NCBI GenBank assembly: GCA_051294375.1 | Contig: JBJCIZ010000028.1 | Span: 806,437 to 870,436 of the forward strand | DNA from: Paraspadella gotoi | Lineage: Eukaryota > Chaetognatha | Reading direction: 5' to 3' | DNA length: 64,000 bases | In this document: positions 10,737-21,375 of the stretch, piece after piece | Layout of the letters: the number at the start of each line of letters is the position of its first letter | Numbering within the stretch: position 1 is the first letter of the stretch | Translations under genes and position numbers: made by a program | Notes under the pieces: model-generated | What the model was told of the DNA's origin: nothing | Databases searched by the model: none | What the model saw: the letters and a program-made list of their open reading frames with translations, nothing else

Positions 10737-13700
10737 ATGAATCGTCCCTCGCATCACGACAAGATCGACGAGAAGGAGCAGATCTTCAAGCCGAAGAATT
10801 ATATCAAATCCACCGCCGGCGCCGTTCCCATTCGGAATGAGAAGGGTGAGTTATATACATATTGTGGTTATATACATATTGTGGTTATATACATATTGTG
10901 GTAGGTGCTATAAGTTTCGGCGCAGTTTAAATCTCGCAAGTCTCGGCCCGGAAAAAAATGAAATGAGTATTATGATTAATTTTGTCGATGTAACAAGTTT
11001 TTTTTTTGTTTCTTGACTTTTATAATCAATATTGCAGCTAGTCAATGGTGCCAAAAGAAGGCTTAGTAAATTATTTTGGGGGACTTTTTACGTGCGTTCG
11101 ACGAACATCGTCAGTCCTTAATATTCTCTCTCTCTCTCCCCGACTCCCTTCCTTCACTTCCAGGCGAGGTCGTCATGGAAAAGGTCAAGGTTCAGCGCTA
11201 CGTGACGGGCAAACGTCCCGATTGGGCGACGCGCGAATCCAGCGACGAATCGTCCGAGGACGAGCTTGACACGCCCTTTCAACGGCCCGGCGCCGCGGGG
11301 AAGGCCGATGCGGGCCCGAGGTCAGTGCATTAGTACAGTCGAGTACAGACTACGGTACAGTACAGTACAGTACAGACTACAGTATAGAATACGTTGATCG
11401 GTCTGTCTTTATCAATCAGCTTATTTAGCTTATAATCTGTAGCTGTAACAGTACAGTACATGTACATATATTTTATTTTTATATTAAGTATTATATAANN
11501 NNNNNNNNCATATATTTATTTAAGTATTATATAATTATGATTATTTAATTATTTAAATATAATCATATTATTAGAAAATTAATACGGCGAAACCCTTTAA
11601 AATTGGTGACATCGAGCCCTTTGTCACTTTAATCCCTGACCCCCCCACCTCCCCTCCTTAAATCCCCAGTTCCTCGTCCGCGACGACCGAGGCGGGCTCC
11701 GAGAAGGTGGACCGACGTCTTCAACGTCTCATGGAAGCCAAGCAGGCGGAGGAAGAGCAAGACTCTGACGAGGAGTTCGAAGATCGGCTGCAGCGACATC
11801 GGAGAATCATGGGACCGGAGATCGTGGCCCAGGTTTTTCTAGTTTTGAAGAGGATTAATTTTAATTAAATTCAATATTCAATATTTGTTTTTTTGTTTAA
11901 AGATTTTATTGGTTGACAATGGTTGTTTAATGGATTCCATCGATCGATCGATTCAGAGCGACGACGAGGAAGATCGAAATCGCGCAGGCGGCGTCGGCGC
12001 CGACGACGAAGAAGACGACGACGACGTCGAGTTGGAGGAAGAAGAGATCGAGCGGCGGCGGATGCTGCTGCGGCAGCGGGCGCTGCAGAACAGGGCGCGG
12101 CAGGGCGACGGTGACGCCGAGGGTTCCGCCCTCGCCGGAGGAGACGAGATGGAGGAGGAGTCGGAGGAAGAGTCGGAGGAGGAGTCGGAGTACGAGTCGG
12201 AGTACGAATCCGAAGAGGAGACGGGTGAGTTCGTCACGCGAGTGTGAGAACGTGAAAAAGAGTGAAAAGGTGAGTGAGAGAGTGCGAAAGTGAGTCTGAA
12301 CTAATGTGAATAACTACGTGACTAAATGTTACTTTTTGAATATCATCCCCGCCCCCCCTTCTCCCTTCCCAGGCCCTCGTCTCAAACCCGTCTTCGTCCG
12401 CAAGCGCGACCGGGTGACTCTGCAGGAGCGAGACCGTAATGAACAGAAGGAGCGAGAGGTGGAGGAGGAGCAGAAGAAGATGACGGACGTGCGGAGGAAG
12501 GAGACGCTCAAGATCATCGAGAGCGACAACAAGAAAGATTTGGAGAAGGACATGACCATCGACGACAAGGTTGGGGAGAGAGGTCGTGATTGTTGTCGAG
12601 TCGAATTGCAAAAAGGGTTCACTCGAATGTATATCGTTCGATGACATGTGAATCCAATATTCAAATAATGTCAAGGGTAAAGTCAAACGTTAATCTCATT
12701 ATCCAATATAATAATAAAACCAAGTATGTAACCAAACGTTTAAATGTAAACGCGACATGGTCCATTTAACATGAGTCTTTCCATTGACAATTAAAACTTA
12801 CATCAACAACTATTTTAATTAATTATTAATTAATTCTTAATTAAACCAGGCGATGTACTCTGTCAACACCGACGACGAAAACGACGAAGCCGAATACGAA
12901 GGATGGAAAATACGCGAGCTGAAGCGAATCAAGAAGCAGCGGGAGGAACGCGATCAGGTCAGTGCCAAGATAAACAAAGAAATAAACAAAGAAATGACCA
13001 AAGAAAAAAAAATATTCTCGACGATAACGGTTAATAAATGAAGCCGTCGACGACCGTACAATGTACACAGTGTACAGTTCTAACTTTAATCACTGAGATT
13101 CTTTATCTCAGTCTCAATGTCTCAAAAATCCAATGCTTGCTCTCTTTCCCGCTGCAGGTCGAGAAGGAAAAGGAAGAGGTGGACAAAGTGAGGAACATGA
13201 CGGAGGAAGAGCGGAGGGCCGCTTTCAGGGCCAACCCCAAACAGGCGAGAAAAGAGAATTAATTATAGAACAATTTTCTCACGAATATTATCATAACTCC
13301 TTTTCCCCCTCTCCCCTCGCAGGTCACCAACAAAGGACAGAAAGGAAAGTACAAGTTCCTTCAAAAGTACTACCACCGCGGCGCCTTCTTCATGGACGAA
13401 GAGGAGAACGTCTACACGAGAGACTTTTCCAACCCGACGCTGGAGGATCATTTCGACAAGACGATCCTGCCCAAGGTTTGGCCAAAAAAGAAGTTAATTG
13501 TATCAGAATGTTTCTTGGTATGATATCAGATGAGAATGAGTTCCTCAATCTCATTTGCATATTGTAGTTAATTATTTTAAACACTGTTGGTTTGGGTTTT
13601 GTTTTGATGTTTGGTTTAATTTTTGGTTTTCCCCACTTTTATTAATATCGTTGAGTGTAAATTCAACGTTTCTCTATGCTAATCGTTTTACCTCTCGTTT

Positions 13701-13898
13701 TTAATCCAGGTCATGCAAGTCAAAAACTTTGGTCGTTCCGGCCGAACCAAGTACACCCATCTGGTGGATCAAGACACGACGTCCTTCGAGTCACCCTGGA
13801 CGACAGAGTCTGTCGCCACCGTCAAATTCCACGCTCTCCACGCCGGGCGGCACAAGACAGACCTTCGCGCGGCCGGGGATCAGGGAGGAAAAAAATGA
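10737..13898 (+). CDS. MFAP1: Spliceosomal B-complex protein MFAP1
   Basis: Nuclear pre-mRNA splicing factor that joins the spliceosome at the B complex stage (Spp381-related in yeast). Nine exons: 10737-10845, 11164-11320, 11670-11832, 11957-12224, 12373-12569, 12850-12957, 13158-13244, 13323-13475, 13710-13898; 476 aa, phase-consistent. Hallmarks: [15 protein letters not shown], long acidic Glu/Ser runs (exon 4), charged coiled coil (exons 5-7), then [19 protein letters not shown] and [20 protein letters not shown], nearly identical to the human protein. The intron after 13244 uses a GC donor (cag|gcgaga). The C-terminus is uncertain: another frame of the last exon reads [14 protein letters not shown], which resembles the usual GVRDVFERPS ending better than the annotated frame, so a one-base error near 13835 is possible. 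Confidence 0.95.
11509..11518. other. Assembly gap (10 N) with duplicated flanks
   Basis: In MFAP1 intron 2. Both sides carry ATATATTTATTT-like sequence and AAGTATTATATAA, so the contig ends probably overlap and were not merged. Confidence 0.85.
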
Positions 13899-14610
13899 GA
13901 GAGAAGCTTGTTTCTCTCTTTACCTCTCTCCTCTCTGTCTCTCGTTTATTCATTTTTCGCCGTTTCTAAATCCAGAACTTCCCTTTGTTTATTCCCCTAC
14001 CTTCTCCCCCTACCTTCTCCCTTGCCGTCCATCTCCCCCCTCTCTCCCCCCAACCCTCTACCCCAAATTGCTTCAAGCAGCCCTCTGAAGCCGTACGCGC
14101 CGCGCAACAGGCACCCCTGCGCATGGGCGTACAAGCCCAGGACTTCCGTGGCTTCGTATCGCGAGACCTCACAACGGCGTGGCGCACAACAGTCTGTATG
14201 TACACATGTTACATTTCTCGCATTGTATTCTCGCATCGGGACTCATTTCTTGTTTTCATTCCCGACAGTTAAGAATAAACATTAAACAAGTTCGACATAA
14301 TCATAATCTAGTCAAAAAAACGAGTAAAACCTATTTAATTATAATATTTCCGAATAAAAGTGGGACGACAAACAAAGTCCTTTCTTTCCGATGCATCGTT
14401 CACTGAGGATTTTTTGCGGCTCACTATCGCCGCGCGTTTTACAAATCGGGTGAGTTTCTCTCCGAAAAAATCACCCGAGACGAAAAGTGACTTTTGAATG
14501 CCTTTCCCCTTTCCCAGCCCTCGAGTTTCGCAACCAGCTTGAAAACCGTTTCACGCGTTAGGCAGTCACGCGATCGTGCCTAGCTCTTCGACGACTCACG
14601 TTCTCACAAA
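13899..14610. other. MFAP1 3' region and kindlin 5' region
   Basis: Starts C/T-rich and ends AT-rich. AATAAA sites at 14274 and about 14354 could end MFAP1. The last roughly 200 bp are more GC-balanced and probably include the kindlin 5' UTR. A stretch around 14080-14195 is GC-rich, but I cannot assign it to a gene. Confidence 0.45.
14274..14279 (+). promoter_or_regulatory. Polyadenylation signal AATAAA (MFAP1)
   Basis: AATAAA about 375 nt after the MFAP1 stop codon and before the kindlin start. Confidence 0.4.
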
Positions 14611-17600
14611 ATGGCGAAGATCATCGCCGGCACGGGTGTCTTGGTCGACCCCAACTCTTGGGAGTTGACCATCTTCGTGACCGACCTTCAGGTCGAACAT
14701 ACGCTTCGAGTTTACGGTAAGAAACCTTCTCAACTGGTTGAAGCGAGTTGACTGAAAAGATTAGGTTATTAATTAAATTAAATTAATTAAATTTAAATAA
14801 AATTTCCTGACCAAAATTTCTTCAACCTTGATTTTTTTTAGGCGACCTCCACATGGGAGGCGTGATGCTGAAGCTCGTCGAGGCGCTGGACATCGCGATG
14901 GACTGGAGCGACCACGCGCTGTTCTGGCCCGAGCGAAACCTTTGGCTCTCCAGAACTAGGTTCGCCGCTTCGTTATTCATCGTCTAACTTTTAACAATAT
15001 ACAGACAATGTCATACATACATACATAAATTTATTCTCTCCTCAGGTCGACGCTCGACCAGTACGGAGTTCAGGCCGACGCCAAATTAATCTTTACCCCG
15101 ATGCACAAGAAAGTTCGAGTCCAACTTCCCGATTTACAGGTTTTTTTTGAACCTACAATATTAGAATATAAAAATAAATATAAAATATTAAATATAGCAG
15201 GGACCTGCTATGTCATTATCTTGTAAGAGTGATGGAGGCCTTAAACCACCAAAGCCTGTCAAGAGTCAGGGGCAAGATAACTTATTTATTAAATGAATGG
15301 ATAATTTTTATATTGGTTTTACCAATTTCATAATCATAATAATAATATATTTTCATCGAGAGTGACTCGTGTGATATTCACGGAAAAGACTCGTGACGTG
15401 AGATTCTCTCTCCCGTAGATCCTGGAGTGTCGCATCGACTTCAGCTGCCAAGTCTTCAAAGCCGTCGTCAACTTGTGCAAGGATCTGGGAATCAGACATC
15501 CGGAAGAGCTCAGCTTTTTGAAAAAGGTTCGTCGAAGAATGAATAGGACTCGCCTCATCCTTTAATTAGAGTTGTTAAGCGTGAACCAACGACCAAAGTG
15601 ACCAAACACTCATCCCTCATCCTTCATCTTTCATCCCTCATCCTTCAAAAAAAGGTCCCCATGATAAATCAACACCCCCACCAACAACCGCCCTCCTCGA
15701 CGGGCGGGAAGTCCAAGGGCGGGAAGGGAACGCCGTCGAGATCCGTCGACGGGTCGTTCGACTTTTCCAATCCCGAAGCGCAATTCACCTCATCGCCTTA
15801 CAAGTAAAAATTTAAGAATTTAAACAGATTTTCGTAATAAATAATATAACATACTTATATACTTATTTCCCCTTCCTCGCCAAATATCGCAGTTCCCCCA
15901 GATCCCCCCACCATCCCCCCAAGTCGCCGAACCTTCAGGGGACGCTGCGACCCCCGGGCACGCCCTCCACGCCGGGCGGATACTCCTTCAGCAACCCCAA
16001 CTCCCCCTACTCGCCGGTCATCCTGTCTTCGGGCAGCACGCCCAGGACCCCCAAGGATTCAGTCAACGGGAGTTTGCCCCGACTGGCGGACGGAACCACG
16101 TCCCTGTCCCACTCGCCGTCCACGCCCACCAAGGAAGCGTTCAACTCGATCCAGCGTCCGAGAAACGTCATCGACCGTGCCAGATTTAACGCTGGTAAAT
16201 ATATGAGACAGGATTAATCAAGAATTAACAGGAGTTTACCTAGGGATTAACGGAGAATAAGCAGGGGAATAATCTAAAGGAGGATTAACCGAGCGTACCG
16301 ACGATGTATCAGTTCTAAATTACTCCTTTTAAGGTTGGTTAAACTCCTCGAAATCTTTGATGGAGCAGCGGGTGACGGAGGAAGACTTGCTCCTACTGAG
16401 ATACAAATTCTTCGCTTTTTACGATTTGAATCCCAAGTACGACGCCGTGAGGATCAATCAAATATTCGAGCAGGTGGGCACGGGACCGATGAGCCCGGAT
16501 TAAACGTTGTCTTTGAGATATATTAAGCTCGTTAATTTTAAAGGCCAAATGGAGTCTTCTTTCGGAGGAAATCGACTGCACCGAGGAAGAGGCGGTCATG
16601 TTCGCCGCGTTGCAGGTGTGCACCGCACTGTGCAGGATTGGATCTTTTAACGATTTAGTCAATTAATTAGTTTATGAATTAATGTTTTTTTTTTTTTTGG
16701 TTCCCCCGCCCCTCCTCCCCAGCTGCAAATCCAGCTCCACGGGTCGGTGCAGAACAACTTCCTCGACGGAGCCTCCAATTCCGACGACGACGACATCGAC
16801 GCCGCCCTCAACAACCTGCAAGTAGGATTTTTTCCAATTTGTTCACTTTTCTTTCTAAAGTCTTTTTTTTTTGAAGATTCCTTAGATAAAGTCCCCACTT
16901 TCTATGTATAATTTCACTCCCTTAACCCCCTTAGGTGTCCCTCGAAGGTTCGGCGCTGTCCAACGCCAGCGACATCACCTCCATTCCCGAACTCAGCGAA
17001 TATCTCAAGTATTTAAAACCCAAAAAGTTCGGCCTAAAAACCTACAAGAAGGCTTTCTTCGTTTTCAAGGTTAATCCTCGGGATTTTTCGAAGCTGCTCT
17101 TCTTCGTAACGTGTTTTTATTGTCGTTTTAGATTTATTTATTGTGGTTTTTTTTTACTTTTCACAGGATTTATTTTTGTCCGCCTTCAAATCTCAAGACG
17201 ACGTCAACACTAACCCCGTTTTTCGCGCCAACTTGCGAGGATGCGAAGCGACGCCCGACGTCACGATATCGCAGGTTTTTTTTTTTCTACGTGGAACGAT
17301 AGACGTTTTAGAACTTTCGTCACCCTTACCTTTTTTCTTTTCCTTTTATTTTCATTTCTTATCCTTTTCTCTTCCCCCCCCCTTTTTTTTTCAGTACTTT
17401 TCCTTTCTTTTTCCCTCTCCGTATACTTTGCTGTCCAAATCCCTTAGCAAACCTTGCAAACCGGGCGGGTAATATTTTTCCTTCCAAATTAACGCGAACG
17501 CCATCTCCGCATCCGCAGGGGAAGTACCACATCAAACTCTTTGTCCCTGGAAGCGAAGGAGGCGACGCCTTCGAAGAGATCGTCGTTAAATGCGACACGG

Positions 17601-19629
17601 AGCTGCAGTACGCCCAGTGGATGGCCGCCTTCCGTCTCGCTTCCAAAGGTACGGGGGGATAATTCCCTCGTACGATGCTGCATTTGACTCTATTTGTTCT
17701 TTTTGTTCTTGTTCTTGTTCTTTTTGTTCTTTTTGTTCTATTCGTTCTTTATCCCACTCTATTTGTTCTTTATCCCACTATTTGTTCTTTATCCCACTCT
17801 ATTTGTTCTTTATCCCACTCTATTTGTTCTTTATCCCACTCTATTCGTTCTTTATCCCACTTCCCTCGATCCGCAGGCAAAACGATGGCCGACGCGACCT
17901 ACCGAAGTGCAGTCGATCAAAAACTTTCCTCTCCATGCAGCACCCGCCACCGGCGCCTCCCCTCTTTCGGATCCGGTGAGAAAGGGCGGGAAACTGAGGA
18001 GGATTCGTACGACGGAGTTTTCTCTCGGAATTATCAGTCTTTAAAACATCATTTGTATATTGTAGCTGCGTTGAGTTCCAATTTTTTTTTTGTCGACAAT
18101 TTTTGTCTAATAATTTTTTTTGGGGCTGTTAATCGAAACTAAAGTAAATGTAAAACATGTAAAACAAGTATTATTAGAAATAAATTTTTGTCAGTAGAAC
18201 TGGTCGCCAATCGTATGAGCTACTTAACAAATGCTCGTTTGTATTTTAACTATTTTTTCCTGCCTAACGAGAAATCTAAAAATAGTTCTAATTTCATTGT
18301 TTTACTGCCGTGATACTTAAAGAAACCTTGATACCCTCGTAATAGAGGCAAGTTAATTAATCATTTTACGTTGCGAAATAAAAAAAATTCTCTCAATGTT
18401 TAAAATTATAAAAACTAGTAAACAAATAAATAAATAAAAATAAAATAATATCAGGCGGAAGCGGCAACGTGGATTCCTCCCTCCTCAACGAGATTCGCCC
18501 CGAAGACTTCATCCCCTACAAACATTTCAAGAAGCACAAACCCAAAGCCATTTCCGGTCGCATCTGCGAGGCCCACGCCAACGTCTGCCACCTTGCCGTC
18601 CTAGAGGCCAAACTCAAATACATTCAGGCAAGAATCTGAATGCCTTCAAATTTTTAATCACCGAGACGCTTCGTGTGGCCAGTGGCTAATATTTGGCCTT
18701 TTCCGTGATTTGTATCTCATGAATTGGTACAACCAATATAAAAATTATCCATTCATTTAATAAAAACTATCTTGCCCCTGACGTTGGACAGGCTTTTGCG
18801 GTTTCAGACCTCCATCGCTCTTACAAGTTAATGACATTGCAGGTCCCTGCAAGATTTCAGTCAAGACTCTCTCAGTCTCGTTTATTCACTCCCAGAGTAC
18901 CTGGCTTCCCTATCAATGAAGTGGTATAATATTTCAAAAAATGTTATTCTTTCCCTCTTGTTTTTCGTTAGGCGTGGCAGACGCTTCCCGAGTTCGGCAT
19001 TACTCCCTTCGTCGTTCGCTTCACTTCGCCTCCATCCAAGAAGGACGAGCTCCTCGGCATCGCGCCCAATAGAATCATGCAGGTGCTTTATTATTAATTA
19101 ATACTTATTTTTAATTTTATTATTTTATTGTACCCCGTTATAACTGTTTTTGCAGATGGACTTGCACACGGGCGAGACGATCAAGACCGTGCGCTTCTCC
19201 AGCATGAAATCATGGAGCGTCAATTGGGAGGCGAGTTCGGGGGATAAAGTTTGGTTGCCGTCAATTTTTTCATTTCGTTGTCTCCCTTATTGTTGATCAG
19301 ATGCTACCAGCAATAATTAATTTGGTGCTAAAATGTTTTTACTCAATATGCATTTAAATTAAATAAGTTTTCAATGACACTATTTGCTGCAATATGCAAA
19401 TGAGAATAACTTACATATTTCGTATAAAAGCTCATCTCATTACACAAAGGTGAAAGAAGTCCAGATCGACAAGGACGACGGGTGCACCAAGTTCCAGTGT
19501 CTCTCCTCCGACCCCAAAGTCGTGCACGAGTTCATCGGCGGCTACATCTTCCTCTCGATGAGATCGAAGGAGCAGAACGAGACGCTCAACGAGGAGCTCT
19601 TCCATCGACTCACGGGCGGTTGGGCCTGA
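14611..19629 (+). CDS. FERMT: Kindlin (fermitin family integrin co-activator)
   Basis: FERM-type adaptor that binds integrin beta tails with talin at adhesion sites. Seventeen exons: 14611-14716, 14842-14959, 15046-15139, 15419-15526, 15655-15803, 15893-16194, 16334-16473, 16544-16615, 16723-16821, 16935-17069, 17167-17274, 17519-17648, 17877-17975, 18455-18627, 18972-19082, 19156-19230, 19450-19629; 732 aa. Domains in order: F0 ([15 protein letters not shown]), F1 with a Pro/Ser/Thr-rich loop in exons 5-6, F2 ([20 protein letters not shown]) split by a PH domain ([19 protein letters not shown]), and F3 ending [20 protein letters not shown]. Two introns use GC donors (after 18627 and 19230). 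The integrin-contact Gln-Trp pair of vertebrate kindlins is Ser-Trp here (MKSWSVNWE). Exon 13 keeps an open frame, but family-like residues appear in its other frames. The single gene resembles all three vertebrate FERMT paralogues. Confidence 0.95.
15195..15333 (-). repeat. Palindrome-ended MITE-like element, kindlin intron 3
   Basis: Copy with the GGACCTGC...TTATCTTGTAAGAGTGATGG core, ending in ATTGGTTTTACCAATTTCAT. Family description at 18717-18899. Confidence 0.8.
17690..17868. repeat. Minisatellite, TTTGTTCTTTATCCCACTC units
   Basis: Kindlin intron 12. About five near-perfect 20-21 bp units preceded by shorter TTGTTCT repeats, ending about 10 nt before the acceptor of exon 13 and so serving as its pyrimidine-rich tract. 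Confidence 0.9.
18717..18899 (+). repeat. MITE-like element with palindromic end, best full copy
   Basis: Type copy of a family seen at least nine times in the window, mostly in introns. Order: ATTGGTACAACCAAT (imperfect palindrome), TATAAAAATTATCCATTCAT, a TTTAATAAA.. ACTATCTTGCCCCTGAC block, GGACAGGCTTT, CCTCCATCGCTCTTACAAG, TTGCAGGTCCCTGC, and a 3' end of CTCAGTCTCGTTTATTCA. About 180 bp, no coding capacity. The transposase source is unknown. A short non-autonomous DNA transposon or foldback element fits best. Confidence 0.75.
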
Positions 19630-21375
19630 AGGAGAGAGAGAGAGAGAGACGCTGGAATGCGGCGTGGCTGCTGCGGTTGGCGGAGGAACTCGAAGACATA
19701 GTTCAATTTGACGACGGCGAAGAAAAAAAGCAACGTCGTCCGCCGAAAGGGTCGAGTTGAGACGATGACTTTTTAATTTGGGGGAAAAAAGCAACGGATT
19801 CTTTCGAATCTTTTCCTAAACGAAACGAGATCGATCTTTCGAGATCGCAAATTCGTCGCGCCGCCTTTTTTCTTTATCTTATTCAGTACCATTTTTTGCG
19901 ATTTGCAATTATATTTTCTTTTGATAAAACAAAAATTAATATTTTCGCTACGCTTTTTACCCATGAGATTTTAGCGGATTTTGTCTCTTTTTTTTTTACA
20001 TAAAGTTTTTTTCGGGTTCAACGTTTCTTCGCGAATAGTTTTTTTTTACGTCAATCCGGTGATAAAAATAATCGCATTCAATCCGAAAGCAAAAATAAAT
20101 AAATCAGATATTTAATTCCCAATATCTTTGCGGCCAAAATAATGAATATCTTTGTGGCCAAATTTTTTTTTTTTTTTGGTCACCGAATTTTATCTACAGG
20201 TTCATTATTTTATTATTTGCCTAAGCTATGGCTCTGCCTTGATTTTTTTTCCTTGCATCGTTGGTTTAAAAAAGATGCGTTTTGTGCCTTAATAAAAATC
20301 TTATTAGCTTTTGTAATCGAGAGATAGCTGCAGAGTGAGAGTAAATAGTATAGGTCTACTCCGTCTTAAGAAAGATTTACTTTATATGAAATGATATGCG
20401 TTGACAAAAATTTGTTTACCTCTATTTTACTCTATGAAAAAAGTTAAGAAACCCTTAAACGAGAAACCATTTAGTCTAATTTGGGTTACGAGCTCCGTAT
20501 GAAATGAAGACCCAACAATTATGCTTGTAGCTTCCTCATATATTTTAATCGCGTGTGTATTAGTTTATTCTTGTAAATAAGGGACTTTTTTTATCAATTA
20601 GGTTGAAATAACTTTTTTTTGCAACCTAAAAACGGATACTAGTCCCGATTTTGAACTTGTCAGTTTTGCTTAATTGCCGTGATTTCCCCCCCCCCCAAGT
20701 CCCCGTAAATTGAATAATAATTTATAATTCTCTGACGATGAATTGCAGATTTTTAAAAATATTTTTTATTTAACAAAAAAATATTCGGTAATCTCCTGTC
20801 ATCCAAGTCTTTAGACGAACTACTACAATTCGTTTATTGCGCCAAGTTTTATTCTATTAATCTCCCCCCCCCCTTCCTACATTATGAGCCTTTCTCCGTT
20901 CGTTGCCGGTCGTAGGATAGAAAGGAAAAAAAAACAACCAAATTCTTAATACTTCTTCGCCCTTGTGATTCTTTTTTTTAATTGCGACTCAAACGAAACT
21001 TATTACCCATTAATTTTTTTTTTCTTCCGTGTACGTTATTTCCCCTTTCACTTACCCTGTTCCTTACCCTTTTCCGTTTTTTAACTTACCCAAGTAGCGC
21101 AGCGCATGAATCGTGTACTCTAATTTTATTACGTTTTTGTTTCCCAAAAAACAACAAAAAATTAGGGCCTTGGAGTGAGAAAGTGAGAAACATCAAACTA
21201 TGTATGTAGACGAAAAAAAAAACTCCGGGAGAAACATTGAAAAAAAAATCCTTCTCAGGAAATCTCTTTTTTTAAAAAAAAAACTCTAAACAATCAAAAA
21301 ACTTAGGAGGAAATAATCTTCCTTCCGCTACGAAGAAAAACTTTTCCCCCAAAGAGAACAACCACAACTGCAAAA
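19630..21375. other. Kindlin 3' UTR and intergenic DNA
   Basis: About 1.7 kb of AT-rich sequence with many homopolymer runs (T and C runs such as those near 20690 and 20867). AATAAA occurs near 20092. No coding exon is supported. The last part must include the promoter of the membrane-protein gene that starts at 21376. Confidence 0.5.

Noticed and set aside
11953-12237. Minus-strand Ser-rich ORF over MFAP1
   Set aside because: It is the antisense of the Glu-rich MFAP1 exon (GAG/GAA read backward gives Ser/Leu codons).
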